Below, piece after piece: positions 1 to 7,058 of a stretch of 13,922 bases of DNA; the stretch's first letter is position 1, and each line of letters starts with the position of its first letter. This DNA comes from Pseudomonadota bacterium (GTDB lineage Bacteria > Pseudomonadota > Alphaproteobacteria > Rhizobiales > Rhizobiaceae). Below the pieces are notes generated by a model. That model was not told the DNA's origin, searched no databases, and saw only the letters and a list, made by a program, of their open reading frames with translations. The DNA is taken from positions 1 through 13,922 of the forward strand of contig JAEWOP010000007.1 of the NCBI GenBank assembly GCA_023399635.1. Direction: 5' to 3'. Position numbers and translations under genes: made by a program.

Positions 1-234
1 ACCTGCCTGGACATGCTGCAGCCGGGCGGCACGTTCCTGTTTGCCAACTTCTCGACTGAAGTGCCCGATGACGGCTATATGGAAACAATGATGAACTGGA
101 CGCTGCTCCTTCGCTCTCAAGGAGATATGTGGAACATCATCAACGAGAGCTGCGTCGGACACGACGTGGTGACCGAGGTGAAGTTCGGGGCGAACCGAAA
201 CATCCTCTACGGCACAATACAGAAGCGCTCCTGA
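1..234 (+). CDS. SAM-dependent methyltransferase, C-terminal part (partial)
   Basis: This is an open frame entering from the left edge (frame 1, first codon at base 1) and stopping at TGA 232-234, so only the last 77 residues are visible. It opens with LQPGGTFLFANF, which looks like the strand that follows the SAM pocket in class I methyltransferases. It then has a YMETMMNWTLLLRSQGDM stretch, which I recall from methyltransferases annotated as extracellular-factor (3-hydroxypalmitate methyl ester) biosynthesis proteins. It ends in a beta-rich segment typical of the fold's C-terminus. The SAM-binding glycine motif would lie upstream, outside the window. The substrate cannot be inferred. The internal ATG at 13 should not be taken as the start, because the frame is open to the edge and the fold needs upstream sequence. 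Confidence 0.7.
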   Translation, partial: TCLDMLQPGGTFLFANFSTEVPDDGYMETMMNWTLLLRSQGDMWNIINESCVGHDVVTEVKFGANRNILYGTIQKRS

Positions 235-245
235 TCCCGCCGAAT

Positions 246-275
246 GCCCTAAGCAAAGGTTACCTTTGCTGGGGC
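246..275 (+). terminator. Probable intrinsic terminator after the methyltransferase gene
   Basis: A perfect 9-bp inverted repeat (AGCAAAGGT 252-260 / ACCTTTGCT 262-270) is extended by an outer GCCCT (246-250) / GGGGC (271-275) stem with one bulged A and one G-U pair. It is followed by CTTTCGTT. It begins 11 bp after the methyltransferase stop. The U-tract is short and interrupted, so an operator is also possible, but position and stem length favour termination. Confidence 0.5.
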
Positions 276-291
276 TTTCGTTAGCGCTCCA

Positions 292-299
292 TTAACCAT
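292..299 (+). promoter_or_regulatory. CtrA-type half site (TTAACCAT) upstream of the L,D-transpeptidase
   Basis: TTAACCAT lies 50 bp before the transpeptidase ATG. In alphaproteobacteria the cell-cycle regulator CtrA recognises TTAA-type sites, and in rhizobia a TTAACCAT-like half site has been associated with it. A single half site of 8 bp can occur by chance, and I see no second TTAA at the canonical 7-bp spacing. The cell-cycle link is inference, although a cell-wall enzyme is a plausible target. Confidence 0.3.
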
Positions 300-348
300 A
301 ACGTCCCTAAGTTGCTGCCATCAAACGGACACCTTAAGGACACGATTC

Positions 349-966
349 ATGTCGCTATCCCGCCGCGGGTTTTTGCTCGGACTGCCACTTTTCGTTACTG
401 CCTGTGCATCGAGCGGCGTGGATCACCGTTCCAACTATGCCGCTCTGCCGGATGAGCAGTTTCCGCTCCGAGCAGTTCCGCTCGACAAGATCAAGCCCGA
501 GCTTCGCCGCCAGGTCGTGGCCTATGAGACGACGCACAAGCCAGGCACCATTGTTGTCGACACCCCGGCGCGTCGCCGCTACTACGTCATGGGAGGCGGG
601 CAAGCCATGCGCTATGGCGTGGGCGTCGGCAAGGAAGGACTTGCATTCCGAGGCAACGCCTATGTCGGACGCAAGGCGGAGTGGCCGAGCTGGACGCCGA
701 CAGCAAACATGATCCGCCGCGATCCCGAGCGGAACCTAAAATATGCCGGCGGTGTACCCGGAGGCCCGAACAACCCGCTCGGAGCCCGCGCGATGTATCT
801 CTATCGCAACGGCAATGACACGCATTTCCGCATCCATGGGACAAACCAGCCGCAGACGATCGGCTACGCGATGTCGAGCGGCTGCGTCCGGATGATGAAC
901 CACGACGTGATCGATCTTTATGAGCGGGTCAATGTCGGCGACCGCGTCGTGGTGCTGCAGGCCTAG
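349..966 (+). CDS. L,D-transpeptidase (YkuD family), Tat/lipoprotein signal
   Basis: This is a 205-residue periplasmic cell-wall enzyme of the YkuD/ErfK family. Such enzymes cross-link peptidoglycan 3-3 or attach proteins to it, using a cysteine nucleophile. The N-terminus SRRGFLLG followed by a hydrophobic run looks like a twin-arginine signal. VTAC at 16-19 forms a lipobox, so it is probably Tat-exported and lipid-anchored at Cys19. The catalytic signature is clear: HGTN begins at His163 and SSGCVRM contains Cys179. A PGGPNNPLGARAMYL stretch (137-151) is also typical of the fold. The start is supported by AAGGA at 336-340, 8 bp before the ATG. It converges on the DoxX gene with 10 bp between the stops. 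Which reaction it performs (cross-linking or lipoprotein attachment) cannot be told from sequence. Confidence 0.93.
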   Translation: MSLSRRGFLLGLPLFVTACASSGVDHRSNYAALPDEQFPLRAVPLDKIKPELRRQVVAYETTHKPGTIVVDTPARRRYYVMGGGQAMRYGVGVGKEGLAFRGNAYVGRKAEWPSWTPTANMIRRDPERNLKYAGGVPGGPNNPLGARAMYLYRNGNDTHFRIHGTNQPQTIGYAMSSGCVRMMNHDVIDLYERVNVGDRVVVLQA

Positions 967-985
967 GCGTGGCCGCCTATGCCTG
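958..985. terminator. Hairpin spanning both convergent stop codons (possible bidirectional terminator)
   Basis: CAGGCCTAGGCG (958-969) and CGCCTATGCCTG (974-985) pair over 12 bp with a single mismatch and a TGGC loop. The hairpin covers the transpeptidase stop (964-966) and the DoxX stop (977-979). It has no U-tract on either strand, so efficiency as an intrinsic terminator is uncertain. It could also be a 3'-end stability element for both transcripts. Confidence 0.45.
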
Positions 986-1399
986 GCGCGCCTTCCAGGC
1001 AACCACCATCAAGGCGCCGATCACTGTGATGTGCTCCATGACAACGTAGAACTCGATCGTCTTGAACGGCTCCTCCATCGCCCAGAAACTATGGGCGATA
1101 GGAATCGTCAGTGCGGTGAATACAGCCAGAGCGCCGGCACCGAGCCAGGTCCAGCGATTGAGAATAATCAGGATCGAGCCGCCAAGCTGCGTGATGATGA
1201 CGGCGATATTGAAGAGTGCCGCCGGTTCCAACCCAAAATGCGCCATTTCGGCTGTGCCGGCCCCAAAATCGATCAGCTTTGATAGCCCGCTGCCCCAAAA
1301 CATGAATGTGAGGACGGTTCTGGCTAGGTAACCGAACCAGGTTGTACCTGTGAGTGTAGTGATGGGATTGCCGAAAGCGTTCGTCTGCAAAGATGCCAT
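977..1399 (-). CDS. DoxX family membrane protein
   Basis: This is a 140-residue hydrophobic protein with about four membrane-spanning segments, at roughly residues 22-42, 60-82, 84-104 and 115-136. The pattern WFGYLARTVLTFMFWGSGLSKLIDF followed by a MAHFGL motif is typical of DoxX/DoxD-like proteins. These are inner-membrane proteins often linked to redox or thiol-stress functions, but their biochemical role is poorly defined. The start is supported by a GGGGGA Shine-Dalgarno 6 bp upstream of the ATG. It is a single-gene unit, divergent from the lipid kinase and convergent with the transpeptidase. Family membership is solid and function is not assigned. Confidence 0.85.
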   Translation of the reverse strand: MASLQTNAFGNPITTLTGTTWFGYLARTVLTFMFWGSGLSKLIDFGAGTAEMAHFGLEPAALFNIAVIITQLGGSILIILNRWTWLGAGALAVFTALTIPIAHSFWAMEEPFKTIEFYVVMEHITVIGALMVVAWKARQA

Positions 1400-1569
1400 G
1401 TTGTCCCCCTATGGCTCGACCCCTTGATGGTAACTGGATTTCCTCATTCTGTTAAGATTGACCTTCTCCGCACGAGGGAAGGCACTGCGACCTGCGTCGG
1501 GGGGTGGAGCAACCTTTGCGCACCTTGTCCGTTGATAGGCGGGCAATTCTGGGGAGTGCATCGCAGACC

Positions 1570-2505
1570 ATGAACCTCGTCGGCGTCTTCAACCGCGATG
1601 GCGGCACCTTCAAGACCACCGACATGGACGCCTACTGCGCCCGTGCGACCAAAGCCTTCAGAGACGCCGGACATCAAATAGAATGCCACGTTGTATCAGG
1701 CGGCGATGTCGTGGCGACCATGCAGCGCGTGGCAGGGTTGCCCGGTGTGGAGGGGCTGATTGCAGGCGGTGGCGATGGCACCATCTCGGCTGCGGCAGAC
1801 ATAGTCTGGCGCAACAACCTGACGCTGGGGATCGTTCCGGCCGGAACGATGAACCTTTTTGCGCGATCCTTGAAGCTGCCGCTCGATATCTGGGAGGTAC
1901 TGGACGTACTTGCTGAGGGCAAAGTTCTGCATGTCGACATCGCCAGCGCCAATGGTCGGAGCTTTGTGCATCAGTTTTCCGCTGGGCTTCATGCCCGCAT
2001 GGTGCGCTACCGCAACTCCATGACCTTCGGCTCTCGCCTCGGCAAGATGCGCGCCAGCGCGCGTGCCGTTCTGGGCGTCATGTTCAACCCGCCTGTTTTC
2101 GAAGTCGAGTTCAATGCCGAAGGCAAGAAAGGCACGAGGAAGGTTTCCGCGATTTCAGTGTCCAACAACGAATTTGGACCGGACCCTCTTCTCTTCGCAG
2201 ACGACGTTACCGGAGGCCATCTCGGCTTCTATACAGCCGATCCCCTGACACCCAAAGGGGTTGCCCGATTGACCGTGGACATCCTGCGGGGCCGGCTCAA
2301 GGACAATGAGGCCGTAACGGCCATGACTGCAACCGAGGTCGAGCTGCACTTCCCGCGGGAGCGCCACGACGTACGCTGTGTCATAGACGGTGAATTGTTG
2401 CCGATGGACCGGGATGTGGTTATCCGCATCCATGCGGGGCAGTTGAAGGTTCTGGTGGCCAGAGCCGAGGGCGACGAGCAGGAGCAGGGCGGAAGCGGTA
2501 TCTGA
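1570..2505 (+). CDS. Diacylglycerol/lipid kinase family protein (DAGK catalytic domain)
   Basis: This is a 311-residue cytoplasmic or membrane-associated lipid kinase that would phosphorylate a diacylglycerol-like or sphingoid lipid with ATP. The nucleotide-binding signature GGGDGT lies at residues 66-71, and the conserved PAGTMNLFAR segment at 90-99. The second, beta-sandwich half of the fold follows, ending in an acidic tail. The frame is open upstream to a GTG at 1504. I chose ATG 1570 because the protein then begins MNLVGVFNRDGGTF, the usual strand-1 start, and the 22 extra residues look non-conserved. GGGGAG at 1551-1556 is a rather distant ribosome site (13 bp), so the start is not certain. 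Lipid substrate unknown. It converges on the ligase gene with 5 bp between the stops. Confidence 0.88.
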   Translation: MNLVGVFNRDGGTFKTTDMDAYCARATKAFRDAGHQIECHVVSGGDVVATMQRVAGLPGVEGLIAGGGDGTISAAADIVWRNNLTLGIVPAGTMNLFARSLKLPLDIWEVLDVLAEGKVLHVDIASANGRSFVHQFSAGLHARMVRYRNSMTFGSRLGKMRASARAVLGVMFNPPVFEVEFNAEGKKGTRKVSAISVSNNEFGPDPLLFADDVTGGHLGFYTADPLTPKGVARLTVDILRGRLKDNEAVTAMTATEVELHFPRERHDVRCVIDGELLPMDRDVVIRIHAGQLKVLVARAEGDEQEQGGSGI

Positions 2506-2515
2506 AGTCGTCAGA
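2501..2515. terminator. Small hairpin over two convergent stop codons
   Basis: TCTGA (2501-2505) and TCAGA (2511-2515) form a perfect 5-bp inverted repeat with a 5-base loop. Each arm carries one of the two facing TGA stops. It has no U-tract and a short stem. It is a weak candidate for bidirectional termination and may simply reflect two TGA codons facing each other. Confidence 0.2.
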
Positions 2516-3842
2516 CGCGCGGCAGATAGGTTCTGTAGTCGAAATCCGAGACGGTCCTGAGATAGGTAATCGCTTCCTTCCGCTTCGTATCGCCGTAAAG
2601 CCGCTGGTAGCGCTCGCCGAAGATATCTCGAATGAAGGGTGAAGCGCGGAAATCTTCGACGGCCGTGAGAAAATCGTGCGTCAGGCGCCGGTCTGAGGAA
2701 GCGGGCTTTCCAGGTTCGGTTGCCTGGCCAGGATCGAGCGTTTTGTCGAGCCCCAGCAACATCCCGCCAATGATTGCCGTCAGCAGCAGGTACGGATTGG
2801 CGTCGGCACCCGCGACTCGATGTTCGATCCGTGCTGCGGAACCATCCTTGTCGGGAATACGGATCGCGGTGCCGCGATGGCCGAAACCCCAATCGATATC
2901 CACGGGTGCAAAGGATCCCGGCTGGAAGCGACGGTAGGAGTTGGCAAAGGGCGCGAATATCAGCTGCGCATCGCGCATCGTGTCCAGCATTCCGGCGCAG
3001 ACCGATTTGAGCAGATCTGGATCGCCCCCCTTCGCATCCAGTATGTTCTGGCCGTTGCTGTCGATGATGCTCGCATGCACGTGCAGCCCGGACCCGGCAT
3101 GGTCGGCATAAGGCTTTGCCATGCAGGTGGTTTTGAGGCCATGCCGTCGCGCCGCCTGCTCCGCCAGCCGCTTCAGGTAGATGCAGTCGTCAGCGGCGGC
3201 GAGTGCATCCGGGCGATGCAGCAGGTTGATCTCGAACTGTCCCGGGCCGAACTCTGCAGTGGTGGCATCACATGGAAGTTCCTGTTCCTTCGCCCATGCG
3301 CGCAGGGTTTGCAGATAATCGTCAAGCGCATCTACAGCGTTCATGTCGTATAGCTGAAAACCGTTCGGCTCCTGGCGGTAGGTCAGGCGCCCGGGCGGAC
3401 GGGGAATGCCTGTCTCCCGCCAGTCGTCCTCGATGAGATAGAATTCCAGCTCAGTTGCAACCACCGGGGTCAGTCCACGGTCGGCGTAGCGATCAAGCAT
3501 TTGCGCGAGGATCGCACGCGGATCCATGAAGCTCGGGCTTCCGTCAAGCTCGTGCATCGTGGCAAGCACCTGGCGAGATCCCGCCGGTGCCCATGGCATG
3601 GGTGCGAGGCTGCGGCGGTCGGGAACGCAGACGCCGTCAGGATCTCCGATCGACAACGAGAGCCCCGTGATGTCGTCGTTGTCGTCCCCCCAGATGTCGA
3701 GCGACTGCGTCGAACTGGGCAGGCGGACCTGCCCGTCCCACACCTTCTTTTCAGCCTCCAGCGGTATCTGCTTTCCGCGCAGGTCACCATTCATGCCGAC
3801 GAGCAGGATCTCTATGCGGGGCAGGGCGGCGTCATTGGTCAT
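2511..3842 (-). CDS. Glutamine synthetase family protein, gamma-glutamylputrescine synthetase-like
   Basis: This is a 443-residue enzyme of the glutamine synthetase fold. Paralogues of the PuuA/SpuB type ligate glutamate to putrescine or another amine with ATP. The motifs in order are ELEF (131-134, metal ligands), AEFGPGQFEINL (196-207), HAGSGLHVHAS (248-258), NSYRRFQPGSFAP (301-313), GHRGTAIRIP (321-330) and ARIEHRVAGADANPY (337-351). The early MNGDLRGKQIP segment is typical of the amine-ligating group rather than of nitrogen-assimilation GlnA. The frame extends to a GTG at 3902, but I prefer ATG 3842 because the sequence then begins MTNDAALPRIE, as I recall for relatives. Neither start has a strong ribosome site. 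The divergent class III aminotransferase points to polyamine catabolism. Exact amine substrate inferred only. Confidence 0.88.
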   Translation of the reverse strand: MTNDAALPRIEILLVGMNGDLRGKQIPLEAEKKVWDGQVRLPSSTQSLDIWGDDNDDITGLSLSIGDPDGVCVPDRRSLAPMPWAPAGSRQVLATMHELDGSPSFMDPRAILAQMLDRYADRGLTPVVATELEFYLIEDDWRETGIPRPPGRLTYRQEPNGFQLYDMNAVDALDDYLQTLRAWAKEQELPCDATTAEFGPGQFEINLLHRPDALAAADDCIYLKRLAEQAARRHGLKTTCMAKPYADHAGSGLHVHASIIDSNGQNILDAKGGDPDLLKSVCAGMLDTMRDAQLIFAPFANSYRRFQPGSFAPVDIDWGFGHRGTAIRIPDKDGSAARIEHRVAGADANPYLLLTAIIGGMLLGLDKTLDPGQATEPGKPASSDRRLTHDFLTAVEDFRASPFIRDIFGERYQRLYGDTKRKEAITYLRTVSDFDYRTYLPRV

Positions 3843-3924
3843 GAAGATGTCTTTGAAGAAGGTTGCGGAGCCTCGTTCGTAGCCGATAAGAATTGGCCAC
3901 ACAATCTAAGGCAGAGAGTGCTTC
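3843..3924. promoter_or_regulatory. Divergent promoter region between ligase and aminotransferase
   Basis: This 82-bp gap separates two divergent start codons and so must contain both promoters unless the ligase starts at the upstream GTG. A possible plus-strand pair is TTGCGG at 3862 and ATAAGA about 17 bp downstream, but the match is weak. AAGGCAGAGAG before ATG 3925 can serve as the ribosome site. I see no clear operator palindrome. Confidence 0.35.
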
Positions 3925-5292
3925 ATGACGCAAACGCCCGCCCTTTCCAACCTCGGCGCAATCGACGCAGCCCATCACCTGCATCCGTTCTCCGACATGA
4001 AGAAGCTGAACAGCGCGGGAACCCGCATCATCCAGCGGGCCGAAGGTGTCCACATCTTCGATAACCATGGCCGCGAGTATCTGGATGCTTTTGCCGGGCT
4101 GTGGTGCGTCAATGTTGGCTATGGTCGCAGAGAAATCGCTGATGCCGTTCATCGGCAGATGCAGGAACTGCCCTATTACAACACCTTCTTCGGGACGACG
4201 ACCCCGGCTACGACGCTTCTTGCCCAGAAAATCGCGTCTCACACGGGTGACAAGCTCAACCGCGTCTTCTTCACCAATTCAGGTTCGGAAGCGAACGACA
4301 CGTGGTTTCGCATGGCACGCGTTTATTGGAAGGCACTGGGAAAACCGAACAAGACCCAGGTGATTGCTCGCAAGAACGCCTATCACGGCTCCACCGTCGC
4401 CGGCGCCTCCTTGGGTGGCATGAAGTGGATGCACGAGCAGGGAAACCTTCCCATCCCCGGTATCTCCCACATCAACCAGCCTTACTGGTACGCGGAAGGG
4501 GGCGACCTGACGCCGGCGCAGTTTGGCTTGAAGGTTGCGCGCGAGCTCGAAGACAAGATTGATGAACTTGGCGAGGACAACGTCGCGGCTTTCGTCGCGG
4601 AACCGGTCCAGGGAGCCGGGGGCGTCATCATACCCCCGGACAGCTACTGGCCCGAGATCGCGCGGATCTGCCGGGAGCGCAACATCCTGCTGGTCTGCGA
4701 CGAGGTCATCTGTGGGTTTGGCAGGCTCGGCTCCTGGTTCGGGCATCAGCACTACGGGGTAGAACCCGATCTCGCGCCAATCGCCAAGGGACTGTCGTCG
4801 GGTTACCTTCCGATCGGCGGCGTTCTTGTCAGCGACCGGGTGGCTGACGTGATGGTCGAGGAGCTAGGCGACTTCTATCACGGGTTCACCTACTCGGGGC
4901 ACCCCGTCTGCGCTGCCGCCGCGCTGGAAAACATCCGGATCCTTGAGGAGGAAGGACTGGTCGAGCGGGTCCGGGATGATATCGGTCCCTATTTCGCGAA
5001 CGCCTTGAGAAGCCTGGAGGACCACGAGGTGGTGGGCGAGGCGGTCAGTGTGGGTCTGATGGGTGGCGTACAGCTTGCCGCCGACAAGGCGACCCGCCGC
5101 CGTTATGCCAAGCCTGACGACGTCGGTACGCTAGTGCGCAACCACTGCCTCGAAAATGGCCTCATCATGCGCGCCACCGGCGATCGTATGCTTGCCTCGC
5201 CGGCCTTCACGATCTCGCACGCGCAGGTGGACCAGATGGTCGACACCTTGCGGAAAGGTCTGGACCATCTGCGCGATACGGCCACGGAGTAG
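3925..5292 (+). CDS. Class III PLP aminotransferase, putrescine/omega-amino acid type (SpuC-like)
   Basis: This is a 455-residue PLP enzyme of fold type I, class III (omega-aminotransferases). These move a terminal amino group, for example from putrescine or beta-alanine, to pyruvate or another oxo acid. Signatures are NSGSEANDT (118-126, phosphate binding), NAYHGST (151-157), DEVICGFGR (259-267, the Asp contacting the PLP ring nitrogen) and PIAKGLSSGYLPIGGV, with the Schiff-base lysine at 288. The closest family I recognise is the putrescine-pyruvate transaminase SpuC group. The length matches the family. It is divergent from a gamma-glutamylputrescine synthetase-like gene, as in Pseudomonas spu clusters where such genes sit together. 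Oxidase and dehydrogenase partners are not in this window. Class assignment is firm; putrescine as substrate is inference. Confidence 0.9.
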   Translation: MTQTPALSNLGAIDAAHHLHPFSDMKKLNSAGTRIIQRAEGVHIFDNHGREYLDAFAGLWCVNVGYGRREIADAVHRQMQELPYYNTFFGTTTPATTLLAQKIASHTGDKLNRVFFTNSGSEANDTWFRMARVYWKALGKPNKTQVIARKNAYHGSTVAGASLGGMKWMHEQGNLPIPGISHINQPYWYAEGGDLTPAQFGLKVARELEDKIDELGEDNVAAFVAEPVQGAGGVIIPPDSYWPEIARICRERNILLVCDEVICGFGRLGSWFGHQHYGVEPDLAPIAKGLSSGYLPIGGVLVSDRVADVMVEELGDFYHGFTYSGHPVCAAAALENIRILEEEGLVERVRDDIGPYFANALRSLEDHEVVGEAVSVGLMGGVQLAADKATRRRYAKPDDVGTLVRNHCLENGLIMRATGDRMLASPAFTISHAQVDQMVDTLRKGLDHLRDTATE

Positions 5293-5319
5293 ATGGCGCC
5301 CGAGACCCCCGGCGCTACT
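5288..5319. terminator. Bulged hairpin between convergent aminotransferase and amn
   Basis: AGTA(GATG)GCGCC and GGCGCTACT can pair as a bulged stem around a C-rich loop. This covers the stops of both convergent genes, which are 22 bp apart. The stem is interrupted and there is no U-tract, so it is only a weak candidate for transcript ending. Confidence 0.2.
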
Positions 5320-6817
5320 GAAACGCGGTTTCGTAAAAGCTTCTGAGCTTGCGGGAGTGCAGTCGCTCCACCGGCATTGCCGCAAGTTTCTGAACGGCGC
5401 GGATGCCGATCTGAAGATGCTGGCTGACCTGCGTCCGGTAGAAGGCGGTCGCCATGCCTGGCAGCTTCAACTCTCCGTGCAGTGGCTTGTCCGAAACACA
5501 AAGCAGCGTGCCGTAGGGAACGCGAAAGCGAAAGCCGTTGGCGGCGATCGTTGCGGATTCCATATCAAGCGCAATTGCCCGTGACTGAGAGAGCCGCTTT
5601 ACCGGTCCACGTTGATCGCGCAATTCCCAATTGCGGTTGTCGATGGTCGCGACGGTGCCGGTGCGCATGATGCGCTTGAGCTCGAAACCTTGGTAGCCGG
5701 TAATCTCTTCCACGGCGTCTTCCAACGCCTGCTGCACTTCCGCAAGGGCCGGAATGGGGACCCAAACCGGCAGGTCGTCGTCGAGGACGTGATCCTCGCG
5801 CACATAGGCGTGGGCAAGCACGTAATCGCCAAGCCGCTGGCTGTTGCGAAGGCCCGCGCAGTGGCCGACCATCAGCCATGCATGCGGCCGGAGCACGGCG
5901 ATATGATCAGTGATGGTCTTGGCGTTGGAGGGGCCGACGCCGATGTTGACGAGCGTGATCCCGGCATGTCCCTTCTTCTTGAGATGGTATGCCGGCATCT
6001 GCGGCATTCTCCCAACCACATTCGCCAGGTCCTTAGCGGTGCCGGCAGGCGTGATGACATTGCCGGGCTCGACAAAGGAATCGTATCCCTCGCCGCCGTT
6101 CGCCATCATCTCGCGGGCCCACTGAGCGAACTCATCAATATAGAACTGGTAGTTCGTGAACAGAACGAAGTTCTGGAAGTGCTCAGCGCTCGTCGCCGTG
6201 TAGTGGCTGAGTCGGGCAAGCGAATAGTCGATGCGTTGCGCGGTAAAAGGCGCAAGCGGCGCCGGCACGCCGGGTATGTCCTCATATTCGCCGTTGGAGA
6301 TGAGGTCGTCCGTATTGTTGAGGTCCGGCGTATCAAACAGGTCACGCAGGCTCTGGTCCGCAAGACCCGCCGTGGCACTTGCTTCTACATGTGCGCCTTC
6401 GCCAAAAGCAAAATGCAGCGGGATGGGGGTGGTGGATTCAGATACGATCACCGGGACGCTGTGGTTACGCATCAGAAGGTCAAGCTGCTCCTTAAGGTAG
6501 TGGCGGAACAGCCTTGGCCGGGTCACGGTCGTTGTGTAGAGGCCAGGCGAGGTCACGTGCCCGTAAGAAAGGCGCGAATCCGCGTGGCCGAAGGATGTTG
6601 TCTCTATACTCACTTGCGGATAGCACGCCCGATAACGCCCCTTGACCGGCTCTCCCTTGGCAAGTTCACCGAACGCATCCATCAAAAAAGCCGTGTTTCG
6701 CTCATAGAGCTCGGTCAACGCGTCCACTGCAGACGCCGCATCCTCGAAGACGCGCGGCTCAAACCTGCTCGGGCTGATGTAGGACAAGGGTGAAACAGGG
6801 GAGATTCGTGTGCTCAT
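5315..6817 (-). CDS. amn: AMP nucleosidase
   Basis: This is a 500-residue cytoplasmic enzyme that hydrolyses AMP to adenine and ribose 5-phosphate, adjusting adenylate pools. An N-terminal AMP-nucleosidase-specific domain (about 1-190; LYERNTAFL at 38-46, RYRACYPQVSI at 61-71) precedes the nucleoside-phosphorylase-like catalytic domain. In the catalytic domain VGHCAGLRNSQRLGDYVLA (317-335), ALDMESATIAANG (416-428) and VSDKPLHGE (441-449, containing the conserved catalytic Asp) are diagnostic. Length is close to the roughly 480-500 of known Amn. The ATG at 6817 has no Shine-Dalgarno, but a TATAAT lies 5 bp upstream, which suggests a leaderless message. The next in-frame ATG is far inside the conserved domain, so this start is reasonable. 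It converges on the class III aminotransferase. Confidence 0.96.
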   Translation of the reverse strand: MSTRISPVSPLSYISPSRFEPRVFEDAASAVDALTELYERNTAFLMDAFGELAKGEPVKGRYRACYPQVSIETTSFGHADSRLSYGHVTSPGLYTTTVTRPRLFRHYLKEQLDLLMRNHSVPVIVSESTTPIPLHFAFGEGAHVEASATAGLADQSLRDLFDTPDLNNTDDLISNGEYEDIPGVPAPLAPFTAQRIDYSLARLSHYTATSAEHFQNFVLFTNYQFYIDEFAQWAREMMANGGEGYDSFVEPGNVITPAGTAKDLANVVGRMPQMPAYHLKKKGHAGITLVNIGVGPSNAKTITDHIAVLRPHAWLMVGHCAGLRNSQRLGDYVLAHAYVREDHVLDDDLPVWVPIPALAEVQQALEDAVEEITGYQGFELKRIMRTGTVATIDNRNWELRDQRGPVKRLSQSRAIALDMESATIAANGFRFRVPYGTLLCVSDKPLHGELKLPGMATAFYRTQVSQHLQIGIRAVQKLAAMPVERLHSRKLRSFYETAFQ

Positions 6818-6822
6818 ACACC

Positions 6823-6828
6823 ATTATA
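6823..6828 (-). promoter_or_regulatory. amn: Candidate -10 element of the amn promoter
   Basis: A perfect TATAAT on the minus strand sits 5 bp before the amn ATG. The matching -35 is weak: TTGCTT is the best hexamer at a 16-bp spacing. If used, transcription would begin at or beside the A of the start codon. Confidence 0.4.
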
Positions 6829-6869
6829 GGATGAACTTGCTGACAAGCAAAAGACGCCTCTCCACTGGA

Positions 6870-7058
6870 TCAGCTCATCGACTGGCGCTGCAGGCTGACA
6901 AAGAGGACGAACCCAGCACCCTGCTTTGGCAGCAGACCATGATCTGAAGAGTGTATCGTGACAGCGGCAAGAGGTCCGACGAGGGCAAGCGTTGCAAGCG
7001 TCAGGCGAAACACCGCCGCAAGCATTGCCCGGCGACGAATGAGAGTTGGTGACCTCAT
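6870..7058 (-). CDS. Small putative membrane/secreted protein, downstream member of a pair
   Basis: This is a 62-residue protein of unknown family. It begins MRSPTLIRRR, a strongly basic n-region, followed by a hydrophobic stretch (about 11-34) like a signal peptide or single membrane anchor, then a short tail with another hydrophobic patch (FVLFVSL). Its ATG shares the sequence ATGA with the stop of the preceding small gene, the classic sign of translational coupling. GGAG stands 7 bp upstream of the ATG inside that gene. The frame also opens at a further ATG 15 bp upstream, but the coupling and ribosome site favour 7058. Being small, with no recognised relative, it could still be a chance frame. 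The coupled arrangement is the main support. Confidence 0.5.
   Translation of the reverse strand: MRSPTLIRRRAMLAAVFRLTLATLALVGPLAAVTIHSSDHGLLPKQGAGFVLFVSLQRQSMS

Noticed and set aside
2155..2892. 245-residue minus-strand frame across the lipid kinase / ligase junction
   Set aside because: It overlaps two solid genes, one of them on the same strand in another frame, and its composition is Arg/Ser-rich without motifs.
5612..6793. 393-residue open frame antisense to amn
   Set aside because: It lies wholly inside the well-supported amn gene on the other strand. Its translation is Arg/Val/His-rich with no domain, as expected from the mirror of high-GC codon use.
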